Notes: generated from the sequence alone by a model not told the origin. A stretch of DNA of 64,000 bases from Postechiella marina (GCF_039538365.1 NZ_BAABCA010000001.1:1-64000), one strand, 5' to 3'. Shown: positions 37,943-46,923, counted from the first letter of the stretch. Numbers and translations are program-made.

Positions 37943-40900
37943 TTATTTGTTTTTTTTCTGTTTTACGTATTCACTTGGTATTACTCCAAATTGCTTTTTA
38001 AAACATTTTGCAAAGTATGATGAGGTATTAAACCCCGTCATGTACATAATTTCTTTTACAGAAAGGTCGCTTTGTTCAAATAGTTGCACCGCACGTTTTA
38101 ATCTTATGTTTCTAATAAACTCACTAGAAGATAAACCTGTTATTTCTTTAAATTTAGTGTAAAGATTGGTTCTACTAAAGCCCATTTCTTTAACCAACAT
38201 TTCAACATTAAAATCGGTATTCATCATATGTTTTTCAACAATAGCAATGGCTTGATTTAAAAAACGTTCATCTTGAGAGGTAACTGTAACTTCCTTGGGT
38301 TGCAGTGTAATATCTAAATTAAATTTATTTCTTAAGTTTTCTCTATGTTGTAATATATTATTTAATTTGAGCTCTAAAATTTCTACGTCAAACGGTTTTC
38401 TAATATACCCATCTGCACCAATTTTTAATCCAGTAATTTCGCTTTCTTGCGATAATTTTGCAGTAAGCATTACAACAGGAATATGGCTGGTTTCTTTTTT
38501 AGATTTTACATGTTTACAAAACTCTATACCATCCATTATGGGCATCATAATATCTGTAACAATAAGTTTAGGCGAAACTGTTTTTAATATTTCTAGCCCT
38601 TCTTGCCCGTTTTCTGCAGTATGAATTTTAAATTTTGATTTTAAAGCTTGAACAATAAAAGCTCTAATATCTTCATTATCATCAACTAGTAAGAGTTCAG
38701 GTAAATCAGAATCTACTTGGACTAAATTTTGATCTTCTATTTCGTCATTTATGCTTATGGCAAACGAGTCTGATTCCGAAGAACGAATTTCAAAATCACT
38801 CTCGCTAATTTCTTTACATGTAATTTCTGGTACGTTTAAATAAGCTTTTTTGTTAACCGGTAATTTAACAGTAAATTGGGTGCCTTCATTAGGCTTACTG
38901 TTAACCATAATATACCCTTGATGCAGTTCTACTATGTTTTTTACAAAGGCTAAGCCTATGCCCATACCTTTAGAGTTTTTCTTGTCTATGTTTTTTTCAG
39001 AAAAGAATCGTTCAAAAATATTTTCAACTTTATCTTTATCCATACCCGCTCCCGAATCTACAACCTCAATAACTACATAATTTGTTGGTCCGTTTTCTTC
39101 GTGGATGTTTATTTTTATAAAACCATTATCTGGTGTAAACTTAAATGCGTTAGATAATAGGTTGTTCATTATTTTTTCGACAGAATCATGATCAAACCAA
39201 GACACCAAATTATTATTTGAGGCAGTAATATGAAATGATATAGCATGCTTTTGTGCTGTAAACTGGAATGGTTCGCTTACCTCTTTAATAAAGTTAACTA
39301 TGTTGCTTTTACGCATAACTAACCTCATTTTACCTTGGTTTATTTTTCTAAAATCTAGTAGCTGTGTAATAAGTCTTAGTAAATAATCGCTGTTTTTTTG
39401 CATAAGCTTATACTGCTCTTGTACCACGCTATTATCTAATTTATCACCTTGTTTTTGTAAAAATTTTAAAGGGCCTTTTATTAAAGTTAATGGAGTTGTA
39501 AACTCGTGAGTTATATTAGTAAAAAACTCTAATTTAATACGTTGTAGCTCGTTGTTTTTTTCTTTTTCTAAATGTTCTAGTTCTAAAGAGTGTTTTTTTG
39601 AAGTACTTATAATAGTAAACCTGCGGTATAGTAAAAGAAAAGCTATAAATATTAAACCATAAATTAGAAAAGCCAATTTGGTTTGCCAAAATGGAGGCGA
39701 AATAATTATTTTTAATTCTGAAGGTGTAGAGTCCCAAATATCATCATTGTTAGATGCTTTTACTTTTAGAATATAAGTATCGGGTTCTAAGTTTGTGTAG
39801 GTGGCAAAACGCTTGTTGGAGCTGGTGTAAATCCAATCGTCATCAAAACCTTCTAACATATAGGCAAACTTGTTTTTTTGAGGCGCCGCATAGTGCAATG
39901 CAGCAAACTCGAAAGACAAGCTGTTTTCTTTGTGTTTTAATTTTAACTCTTCTATTTTGTTAATCGATTTATTTAAAATAACTCTGTGGTTTATTTCTTC
40001 ACCTATATTAATTGGTCTATTAGATATAGATAAGCCTGTAATAACCGTTTGTGCCTCTACTTTATTGTCTTTAATGTCTTTAGGGTTAAAAACATTAAAG
40101 CCATTAATACCTCCAAAAATAAGATCTCCGTTTTCTCTTTTTAACCGCGCTAATTCTTGAAATTCGTTGTCTTGTAGTCCGTCGTTAACATCATAGTTTT
40201 TAAATATTTCTGTTGCAGGATTAAATTTAGAAATACCTTTATTTGTAGATATCCAAAGGTTTTTTTTATCGTCTTCAAGAATACCTTTTATAACGTTATT
40301 AGGTAAGCCATTGGTTTCGTTGTATCTAATAAAAGAGTCAGATTTTCCATCTATTGAAGGGATAAACTTATTTAAACCACCGCCAAAAGTACCTATCCAA
40401 AATTCGCCCCTAGAGCTTTCTTTGAGTTCAAGTATATAGTTATGGCTAATGCTATTTTTGTCTTTTATATTGTTTTTGTATACTATAAACTTGGGGTTTT
40501 CTTTGTATTTTTCACTTTTAAGAAGCCTGCTTAATCCATTTCCTGTAGCAATCCATATGTCGCCTTTAGAGTCTTCATAAATGTTTCGTATTATGTTGCT
40601 AGAGATACTTAAGTAATCTCTGGGGTTGCTTTCTAGTTTATCTTTTTTATAGGTTTGGGTTTCTTTGTTATATAACCAACGGTGTATACCATTTTGGTAA
40701 GTCCCTATCCATAGGTTTTTTTGACGGTCTTTTAATATAGAAAATACACTTCCTTTAATATCTTTAAATGCATCAAAGTCAACTTCAAAAATGTTATTAG
40801 GATCTGTAATGTCTAATTGATAAAGCTTTTTTCCAAATTCACCACCCGTAAGTAATAGTTTACGATTTTGTATAGTGATTTCTTCAAAAGCAAAAGCCTT

Positions 40901-42148
40901 TTTATTATCTCCAAATTTTTTAAAAGTCTTATTTACAGTGGTATCCTTACTCATTAAGTTAATACCTCCACCTTCGGTTCCTACCCATAGATAACCATTG
41001 CTGTCTTCGTAGAAAGCCCTTATTTTGTCGTAGCTAAGACTGTTAGGGTTAGAGGTGTTTTTAATGTGCTCAATATGCTTTCTATTGGGGTCAAATTTAT
41101 TTATTCCACCACCATTTGTGCCAACCCATATAATACCTGTTTTGTCTTTATACAATGAGGTAATGCTGTTTTTACTCAAACTGCTATTTTTTTTAGGGTC
41201 GTGTTTGTATAAATTACTAATTTGTGTTTTTTTGCCTTGTTTGGTATTAAATTGAAGAAGACCACTGTTTGTACCTACCCAAAGGTATGGGGTGTCGTAG
41301 AGAATGTCATCAATTCCACTTGCTAAATATTGAGGTATTCCTCCCACTTTTTTTAAAGTGCCTGTCTCATTATTTAGATCGATAGTAAATAGATTTCGAC
41401 TTATGGATACATATAGTTTTTGATCTGGAGTTTCAATTATAGCTTTTAGTCTTCTGTTAAGTGAGTTACCATAAAGGTTGAATTTTATTTCGCCACTGCT
41501 TTCATCTAGTTTAAAAAGACCTATAGAGGTTGTTGCCCAAATTTGATTTTTACTGTCTTCAAAAAAAGTATAAACACTGTATTTATATTCGCTCTTTAGG
41601 TTGTATTTATTGTCTTTATTTAGGTTTATGCTTTTAAATTTTAAAGAATCTAACGGTTTATTAAGGTTTGCAACGTCTATATTTTTGTTTGCAGCTACCC
41701 ACAAGCGATTTTTAGAATCTATAAAAAGATTAAAAATTTGGTTGTTACCAATGCTATTTGGGTCCGACTCGTCGTGTACGAAATGTGTGAATTTTTCAGT
41801 AGATCTGTCAAAATAATTTAAACCACGCCCCGAAGTACCAATCCATAAATTATCTTTTTTGTCGCCAGTAATAGCAAAGATTAAATTACTATTAATGCTA
41901 TTAGGGTTGTTTGGGTTTGGTGTATATACGGTAAAGTTGTAACCATCATATTTGTTTAGGCCATCGTGCGTGCCAAACCACATAAAACCTTGGTTATCTT
42001 GATAGATACAGTTTATGTCGTTTTGCGATAATCCATGATTGGTGCCTATGTGTTCAAAATAAATATCATCTTGGGCGTGTACGCTATAAAATAGTAGTAA
42101 AAACGCTATAAACAATAGGGTGTAAGATTTTGTATAGGGAGTATTCAT
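37943..42148 (-). CDS. Hybrid two-component system sensor/regulator HTCS2
   Basis: This is a paralogue of HTCS1 with the same domain order: signal peptide, two Reg_prop propellers, Y_Y_Y domain, membrane helix near 835, HisKA, HATPase, receiver (Asp1199 in VTDIMMPIMDG) and AraC helix-turn-helix. I prefer the ATG at 42148, since it yields a clean signal peptide (LLFYSVHAQ); an upstream in-frame ATG at 42202 would add 18 residues. The phosphoacceptor His881 lies in THEFTTPLT, where nearly all kinases have SHEFRTPLT, including HTCS1, so the conserved Arg is Thr. The N box (NNLLSNAFKFTP) and the G boxes are intact. It converges with the esterase gene, leaving 6 bases between stop codons. Confidence 0.94.
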   Translation of the reverse strand: MNTPYTKSYTLLFIAFLLLFYSVHAQDDIYFEHIGTNHGLSQNDINCIYQDNQGFMWFGTHDGLNKYDGYNFTVYTPNPNNPNSINSNLIFAITGDKKDNLWIGTSGRGLNYFDRSTEKFTHFVHDESDPNSIGNNQIFNLFIDSKNRLWVAANKNIDVANLNKPLDSLKFKSINLNKDNKYNLKSEYKYSVYTFFEDSKNQIWATTSIGLFKLDESSGEIKFNLYGNSLNRRLKAIIETPDQKLYVSISRNLFTIDLNNETGTLKKVGGIPQYLASGIDDILYDTPYLWVGTNSGLLQFNTKQGKKTQISNLYKHDPKKNSSLSKNSITSLYKDKTGIIWVGTNGGGINKFDPNRKHIEHIKNTSNPNSLSYDKIRAFYEDSNGYLWVGTEGGGINLMSKDTTVNKTFKKFGDNKKAFAFEEITIQNRKLLLTGGEFGKKLYQLDITDPNNIFEVDFDAFKDIKGSVFSILKDRQKNLWIGTYQNGIHRWLYNKETQTYKKDKLESNPRDYLSISSNIIRNIYEDSKGDIWIATGNGLSRLLKSEKYKENPKFIVYKNNIKDKNSISHNYILELKESSRGEFWIGTFGGGLNKFIPSIDGKSDSFIRYNETNGLPNNVIKGILEDDKKNLWISTNKGISKFNPATEIFKNYDVNDGLQDNEFQELARLKRENGDLIFGGINGFNVFNPKDIKDNKVEAQTVITGLSISNRPINIGEEINHRVILNKSINKIEELKLKHKENSLSFEFAALHYAAPQKNKFAYMLEGFDDDWIYTSSNKRFATYTNLEPDTYILKVKASNNDDIWDSTPSELKIIISPPFWQTKLAFLIYGLIFIAFLLLYRRFTIISTSKKHSLELEHLEKEKNNELQRIKLEFFTNITHEFTTPLTLIKGPLKFLQKQGDKLDNSVVQEQYKLMQKNSDYLLRLITQLLDFRKINQGKMRLVMRKSNIVNFIKEVSEPFQFTAQKHAISFHITASNNNLVSWFDHDSVEKIMNNLLSNAFKFTPDNGFIKINIHEENGPTNYVVIEVVDSGAGMDKDKVENIFERFFSEKNIDKKNSKGMGIGLAFVKNIVELHQGYIMVNSKPNEGTQFTVKLPVNKKAYLNVPEITCKEISESDFEIRSSESDSFAISINDEIEDQNLVQVDSDLPELLLVDDNEDIRAFIVQALKSKFKIHTAENGQEGLEILKTVSPKLIVTDIMMPIMDGIEFCKHVKSKKETSHIPVVMLTAKLSQESEITGLKIGADGYIRKPFDVEILELKLNNILQHRENLRNKFNLDITLQPKEVTVTSQDERFLNQAIAIVEKHMMNTDFNVEMLVKEMGFSRTNLYTKFKEITGLSSSEFIRNIRLKRAVQLFEQSDLSVKEIMYMTGFNTSSYFAKCFKKQFGVIPSEYVKQKKNK

Positions 42149-42266
42149 TAATTGAGATATTGCCTTTTGAGTTATAAGTATGAAGCAGTGCAAAGCAAGC
42201 ATACTTTATTAAGGTTAATTGGATTGTAAATTTAATGAATATTATATAAATAAATGTGAATAGATG

Positions 42267-42419
42267 TTAATCTAAAGCATTTTTAGTAACAAACCATCTC
42301 CAGCCTATTATGGCCATTTGTAATTTTGATGCTTGCGATAAGTCTAGCTGTTGTTTAGAAAAACTAGGTAGAATAACTTTATTAATTTTTGCTAAAATTT
42401 TGAATACTTGTTTCCCCAT
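42267..42419 (-). CDS. Small conserved-looking protein, 50 residues
   Basis: This short ORF encodes a basic, amphipathic 50-residue protein beginning MGKQVFKILAKINK. It has a Leu/Pro/Ser middle and the C-terminal phrase MAIIGWRWFVTKNALD. I believe similar short proteins occur in flavobacteria but cannot name a family. Support for a real gene comes from a -7-like box on the minus strand (TATTTTTG at 42447-42440), 20 bases upstream of the ATG. It lies upstream of HTCS2 on the same strand. No catalytic or binding motif is visible. Confidence 0.55.
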   Translation of the reverse strand: MGKQVFKILAKINKVILPSFSKQQLDLSQASKLQMAIIGWRWFVTKNALD

Positions 42420-42878
42420 TTTATCTGTGCTTTATATTACAAAAATAGTAAAACTTATTCTAGACTAAGTTCTACATTTTGTAGAGGGCTATAAGATAAT
42501 TGTAATTAAGTTAATAATAAAAGTAATTACAAGTTTGGCGAGTGTTATCATAATTTTAAGGGGTTTTAGGTTAATAAAAAATGTATACATATCAATGTTT
42601 TTTGAAGATATATATTTGGCAATATGTTTACCTAACGATTTAAACTAAATCGGCGATTTTGCATGAAGATTTGTAACTTAAAAAGTAAGTTTGATTATAG
42701 TTTTTATGTGACGCCCTTTGTGTAATATTGTAATTGTAGTTAAATATCTATTTTTTGTTTAAAAGTGAAACAATTATAAGGCGTTTTTAATGTTGTTTTT
42801 AAAAAGCAAGGGGCCTTTTGTTTTAAAAGAAGTGTTTTTTAGTAGTTTCCTCTTTTGAGTATTTTTTATAATAAAAAA

Positions 42879-42900
42879 AAGCCCTCGTTTTAGAGGGCTT
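42879..42900 (-). terminator. Intrinsic terminator of the blaI-M56 operon
   Basis: Arms AAGCCCTC and GAGGGCTT flank a 6-base loop. On the minus strand the stem is followed by a T run, seen as eight A at 42873-42880 on the plus strand. It lies 102 bases past the M56 gene stop. The rest of 42420-43001 has no ORF I can support. Confidence 0.85.
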
Positions 42901-43001
42901 AAAAAAGTTTGTGTTTTTGTATGTATTACGACTATAAAACCATTTTATTTGTATTTATTAATGGCTGTTTTGTTTTAAATCTATATTTGTAGGATTGATT
43001 T

Positions 43002-44588
43002 TTAATTTTTCTGTTTTAAAGTGATTTCTACAACACCATTTTCTCCTTTCACCCCATATTTTTTTATAGCTCTTTCTCCTTTTAAAACATTTATTTTTTC
43101 AATGTTTTCTGAGCTAATTGCTTTCATTTCTTTTTCTGTAATTTCTTTTCCATCTAAAATGTAAAGTGGTATTTTTTGTTTTACTGTTTTTATACTTACA
43201 GAGGTTTTGTTTTTATTTGTTATTTCTATTGCACCATCTTTTGCCTTATTTCCATATTTGTCAATGGCATTTTTGCCTTTTAATACATTAACAGATTTTA
43301 TATCGTATTTATGTAATGTAAAACCTTCGTTTGTAATTATTTTGCCATCTACCACATAAATTGGCTTTTTTCCTGTTTGCATTTGTGCGTTTATTATGGC
43401 GGGAGCAAACTTAAAGGCGTGGCTCTCACTATTTCCAATAGAAATGCTATGGTCCTTTTTATCAATTGCAATTTTTATAGTTTTAAGAGGTTTTTTAGAA
43501 TTCGAGCTAAAACTTGTGTTATGCGAGTTTTTATAGCTTACTTTTATTTTTATAGAAGTAATGTCGTTGTTTGTATTTCTTTTTACACCGTTTATACTTA
43601 AGTTATAGCCTTTTTTATTTAAATCGGCTTTAATTTGGTTAAGCATGTGGTCGGTCATATTCTTTTCTATATAAACATTTAGTTTATCTCCATAGTTTGC
43701 GTTATTGCTAGTAATTGAATTCTTTATATTCGATTTTTTAATAATAATTTCCTTTGTATTAAAGCTCATTAAAAACCAGCCTAGAATAGGAAGGATTAAT
43801 AAATACTTTAAATAATTAACTTTTTTTGATTTTGATTTGTGTAACATAACGATTCGTTTTTTGATTAATGAATTATAAAAATTATTTGTTATAACCAGTT
43901 GATTAGCTGGTATGCTTGTTTTAAGTAAAGTGTATTGGTAGCTTTTTTTGCAATCAATATTTTTTTGAGTTTGTTTATCTGCAATAAACTCTAAATTTTG
44001 TTTTAACTCTTTGCTATAAAGCCATATTATAGGGTTAAACCAAAGTATAATACTAGAAACTTGAGTTAATAGCGCGTCTATAGAATGGTATTGGTTAGCA
44101 TGTGTTTTTTCGTGCGTAATAATATGGTTTAATTCTGTTGTTTTAAATTGTGAAGGGTTGTATACTATCCATTTAAAAAAAGAAAAAGGTAGAGCATTGT
44201 TAGTTGTTTCAATAAAACGAAAACCATCAGGTTGTTTAATGCTCTTTTTAGTTATAATGTTAAACAAAGATGCTAATTGAATAATAAAACGTATAGAAAA
44301 AATAATAACTCCAATTCCATATAAAATAGGCAAGTAGTTAAAAAAAATGAAGCCTTCTTTTGTAATGTTTTCAAAATTAGCATCTTCATTAAAAGTAAAA
44401 TGAGGTACTATAAATGGTTCTTGGTCTACATATATTGGAATTATTAAAAAAGGGAAAATAAAAGTTGATGTTAAACCTAATAGTAGGAACCAGCGATTTT
44501 GCTCAAAAAAAGTTTCACGTTGTAAAAACAATTTATAACAGCCATAAAATATAATGGTAATGGCACTAGCTTTAAGTAAATACGCCAT
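43002..44588 (-). CDS. M56 family (BlaR1-like) membrane metallopeptidase with TonB plug-like repeats
   Basis: This 528-residue sensor peptidase is paired with the BlaI-like repressor. N-terminal membrane helices (starting AYLLKASAITIIFYGCYKLF) precede the zinc-binding HEKTH at residues 159-163 and a further helix near 255 (YLLILPILGWFLMSF). In BlaR1/MecR1 the M56 domain cleaves the repressor after signal perception. Instead of a penicillin-binding domain, the C-terminus carries two repeats of the kind found in TonB receptor plug domains: YVVDGKIITNEG...VLKGKNAIDKYG..AKDGAIEI and YILDGKEITEKE...VLKGERAIKKYG..GENGVVEI. This form is seen in Bacteroidota. The signal is unknown. It starts 2 bases after the blaI stop codon. 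Confidence 0.9.
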   Translation of the reverse strand: MAYLLKASAITIIFYGCYKLFLQRETFFEQNRWFLLLGLTSTFIFPFLIIPIYVDQEPFIVPHFTFNEDANFENITKEGFIFFNYLPILYGIGVIIFSIRFIIQLASLFNIITKKSIKQPDGFRFIETTNNALPFSFFKWIVYNPSQFKTTELNHIITHEKTHANQYHSIDALLTQVSSIILWFNPIIWLYSKELKQNLEFIADKQTQKNIDCKKSYQYTLLKTSIPANQLVITNNFYNSLIKKRIVMLHKSKSKKVNYLKYLLILPILGWFLMSFNTKEIIIKKSNIKNSITSNNANYGDKLNVYIEKNMTDHMLNQIKADLNKKGYNLSINGVKRNTNNDITSIKIKVSYKNSHNTSFSSNSKKPLKTIKIAIDKKDHSISIGNSESHAFKFAPAIINAQMQTGKKPIYVVDGKIITNEGFTLHKYDIKSVNVLKGKNAIDKYGNKAKDGAIEITNKNKTSVSIKTVKQKIPLYILDGKEITEKEMKAISSENIEKINVLKGERAIKKYGVKGENGVVEITLKQKN

Positions 44589-44590
44589 AA

Positions 44591-44950
44591 TTATTTGTCT
44601 TTTTCAATTAGAGCAATAATTTCCTTGAGTTCTTCTACACTTATTTTTTCTTCTTTTGTAAAGAATGATACAACATCCTTGTAAGAGTTATTAAAATAAT
44701 TACCTATAGCTATATTCATAAAACGTTTTCTGTACTCTTCCTTTGTTATAATAGGGTAGTATTGGTGCGTTTTTCCATAGGCATTATAAGCCACATATCC
44801 TTTGTTTTCGAGATGGCGTATTATTGTAGATAATGTATTGTAATGTGGTTTGTCTTCTTTAATTTGGGTTAAAACATCTTTTACAAAAGCTTTTTCTAGT
44901 TTCCATAAGATTTGCATTATTTCTTCTTCTTTGTTTGTTAGCTTTTCCAT
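44591..44950 (-). CDS. blaI: BlaI/MecI/CopY-family transcriptional repressor
   Basis: This 119-residue winged-helix repressor belongs to the family controlling beta-lactamase or copper genes. The N-terminal winged helix has the family phrases LTNKEEEIMQILWKLEKAFVKDV and YNTLSTIIRHLENKGYV. The C-terminal helices (about 85-119) form the dimerisation part that the M56 partner would cleave. The divergent intergenic region holds three AACTA-N6-TAGTT operators over its own promoter, so it should repress itself and the peptidase. No beta-lactamase gene is nearby, so resistance is not implied; envelope stress sensing is an alternative. Confidence 0.92.
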   Translation of the reverse strand: MEKLTNKEEEIMQILWKLEKAFVKDVLTQIKEDKPHYNTLSTIIRHLENKGYVAYNAYGKTHQYYPIITKEEYRKRFMNIAIGNYFNNSYKDVVSFFTKEEKISVEELKEIIALIEKDK

Positions 44951-44972
44951 TAGTTTAAAAATTAGTGCATTA

Positions 44973-45002
44973 CAAATATAAACTATTTTTTTAGTTAAAC
45001 AA
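44973..45002 (-). promoter_or_regulatory. blaI promoter
   Basis: On the minus strand, TTG at 45002-45000 and TATATTTG at 44980-44973 are separated by 19 bases. This is the Bacteroidota sigma-A pattern (TTTG/TTG, about 19 bases, TAnnTTTG). The blaI ATG follows 23 bases later. The spacer is filled by operator 1. Confidence 0.75.
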
Positions 45003-45036
45003 CTATAAAAGTAGTTATTAAACTATATGTGTAGTT
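44981..45036. promoter_or_regulatory. Three phased BlaI-type operators
   Basis: The half-site pair AACTA-N6-TAGTT occurs three times: 44981-44996, 45001-45016 and 45021-45036. The starts are exactly 20 bases apart, close to two helical turns. The third is the most symmetric, extending to TTAAACTA-N6-TAGTTTAA (45018-45039). The ACTA-N6-TAGT core fits the dyads bound by BlaI/MecI-family repressors. Site 1 lies between the -33 and -7 boxes of blaI, and site 2 abuts the -33 box. Confidence 0.75.
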
Positions 45037-45053
45037 TAAAAAAACTATCGCAT

Positions 45054-45088
45054 TTTGCTAACCACTTTTTAAGTTTAATTTATCTTCG
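45054..45088 (+). promoter_or_regulatory. Promoter of the Na+/Ca2+ antiporter gene
   Basis: TTTG at 45054-45057 and TATCTTCG at 45081-45088 are 23 bases apart, near the Bacteroidota consensus. The -7 box lies 16 bases before the ATG at 45105, supporting that start over an in-frame ATG at 45027, which would lie upstream of the promoter. Confidence 0.65.
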
Positions 45089-45104
45089 CAAAAAAAATAT
45101 ATTT

Positions 45105-46055
45105 ATGAGTTTACTTTGGGTAATCCTTGGTTTTGTGTTGTTAGTAGTAGGAGGCGAGTTTTTGGTTAGAAGCTCTGTTGCTTTATCGTTTAAGTTTAAT
45201 ATTTCTAAAATGGTTATTGGTATGACGGTGGTTTCGTTTGCTACTTCTGCGCCAGAATTATTAGTAAGCCTACAAGCTGCTTTGTCTGGGTCGCCAGCAA
45301 TAGCAATTAATAATGTTGTAGGCTCTAATATTGCCAATATTGGTTTAGTGTTGGGTATAACAGCGCTTGTAGGCCCTATTGCTGTAGATAAATCGTTTTA
45401 CAAGCTTAATTGGCCTGTAATGATGATTTTTTCTATGATATTATATTATGTTTTAAAAAATGATAATATTTTATCTGGTATAGAAGGAGGTATTTTATTT
45501 GTGGGTTTAATTGTCTTTTTAGTTTATTTAATAAAAACTGCAAAAAATGATACCGAAACCGAAGAGGTTGACGATGCGTTGGCTGTAGTTTCTAATTTTA
45601 AAATATTTATATGGTTAACTATAGGTGCAGCTGCTTTATATTTTGGAAGTGAATGGTTGGTATTTGGAGCTAAAGAAATTGCTACATCTGTAGGGGTTAG
45701 CGAGGCTGTAATTGGTGTTTCGTTAATTGCTATTGGTACAAGTGTGCCAGAATTGGCAGCATCTGTTATTGCTGCAGCCAAAAAAGAGAAAGCCATTTCT
45801 TTAGGTAATTTAATAGGATCTAATATTTTTAATATAGCATCGGTTCTAGGATTAACAGCTATGGTAAAACCTATTCCGGTAACAGAACCGCAAATTTTAT
45901 CGAGCGATATTTTTTGGATGCTTGGCTTTTCGGCTGTATTAATTCCTTTAATATTTTTGCCAAAACGATTAGTAATAAGTAGGTTTAAAGGGTTCTTTTT
46001 AGTATTTGCTTATGGCGTATTTATGTTTCTAGTATTTACTAAGGGAAAATTCTAG
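45105..46055 (+). CDS. Calcium/sodium antiporter (CaCA family, YrbG-like)
   Basis: This inner membrane exchanger of about 316 residues probably exports Ca2+ against Na+. The start at 45105 begins directly with a membrane helix (SLLWVILGFVLLVVGGEFLV) and follows a promoter box. The two inverted Na_Ca_ex repeats each carry the alpha motif: GMTVVSFATSAPELLVS near residue 40 and GVSLIAIGTSVPELAAS near 205. Each is followed by GSNIANIG or GSNIFNIA. About ten membrane helices are visible. An acidic cytoplasmic loop (NDTETEEVDD) separates the halves. It is divergent from blaI, but its promoter lies outside the three operators, so control by BlaI is uncertain. Confidence 0.92.
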   Translation: MSLLWVILGFVLLVVGGEFLVRSSVALSFKFNISKMVIGMTVVSFATSAPELLVSLQAALSGSPAIAINNVVGSNIANIGLVLGITALVGPIAVDKSFYKLNWPVMMIFSMILYYVLKNDNILSGIEGGILFVGLIVFLVYLIKTAKNDTETEEVDDALAVVSNFKIFIWLTIGAAALYFGSEWLVFGAKEIATSVGVSEAVIGVSLIAIGTSVPELAASVIAAAKKEKAISLGNLIGSNIFNIASVLGLTAMVKPIPVTEPQILSSDIFWMLGFSAVLIPLIFLPKRLVISRFKGFFLVFAYGVFMFLVFTKGKF

Positions 46056-46894
46056 AAGTAAAACTTTTGTTTTTTAGTATATTAAAAACTAATTTATAAA
46101 AGGTTATCGAGACTTATTTACAGATAAAGGCATTAATTATTTTTTGAGCTTAACTTGCAGTGTTTCGTTAAAAAAAAGGAGACTTCTACATGGGCTAAAA
46201 CAAGATTTTCGATTTTATATTGTTTGTTAAAATGGGAATTTTTACATTTTTGTACTTCTTTAATAATGATGACAAAATTACCTGTTGTTTTCCCTTTTAC
46301 AATTATTTATTAATGGCGTGTTTGTCGTTTATATCATAAAAAAAATCTCAAATAAATTTTATGCCTAAAGCAGTATTATATGCTTAGGCAGAAATTAATA
46401 GTTATAAAAATGGATGTTTAACCTTTAAAAAGGTAAAGCCCAGTAGCGCTATTTAGATTTAATAACCAAACAAACTTAAGTATACTGTGTTTTACACTTA
46501 TGTGAGTTTCATATAATTTTTTTAATAAAAAAGTATATTATATAAAGGCAATAATTTTAAAAGGAGCTAACGGAAAATAGGACAAGCAGTATTAATCAGT
46601 CCAAAAAAGCACAAGGTTGTAATTCCGGGTAATTTGCCTATAGCTACTATTATCAAGTTGATATTCTAGCGAGGCTCTCTTTAGAAAACCATTTAAATAA
46701 GTAGGTTCTTTTGATGTTGTTGTAAATACAGTAATTTTAAATACAAAACCTACTCTGTTTGCAATTACATAAGTGACTATAAGTGTAGCTATAAGTACGT
46801 TTATTAAATGTGGCACTTTCGAAAAACAAAGGCGGTATTCGTTTAATTTCTTTAAATAGAAAACACCTTATAATTAAAAAGTTTATAACAAATA
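46056..46894. other. Long intergenic stretch without a supported gene
   Basis: About 840 bases separate the antiporter gene from the glutamine synthetase terminator. A near-perfect hairpin lies at 46362-46390 (TGCCTAA...TTAGGCA, one bulged base) without a T run. The only notable ORF, 46592-46816 on the minus strand (74 codons, hydrophobic start), has no recognisable motif or promoter and is probably chance or a gene remnant. No repeat, tRNA or transposon end was seen. Confidence 0.5.
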
Positions 46895-46923
46895 AAAAGG
46901 GTTTACAAATTGCAAACCCTTAT
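46895..46923 (-). terminator. Terminator downstream of the GSII gene
   Basis: AAGGGTTT at 46897-46904 and AAACCCTT at 46914-46921 form a stem with a 9-base loop. Five A on the plus-strand left side read as a T run for the minus-strand transcript. It lies 33 bases past the stop codon. Confidence 0.8.

Noticed and set aside
44591..45088. Beta-lactam resistance island based on the blaI/blaR1-like pair
   Set aside because: No beta-lactamase or penicillin-binding gene is adjacent, and the M56 protein lacks a penicillin-sensor domain.
46592..46816. 74-codon minus-strand ORF in the long intergenic stretch
   Set aside because: It has a hydrophobic start but no promoter box, no family motif and mixed composition; too weak to list as a gene.
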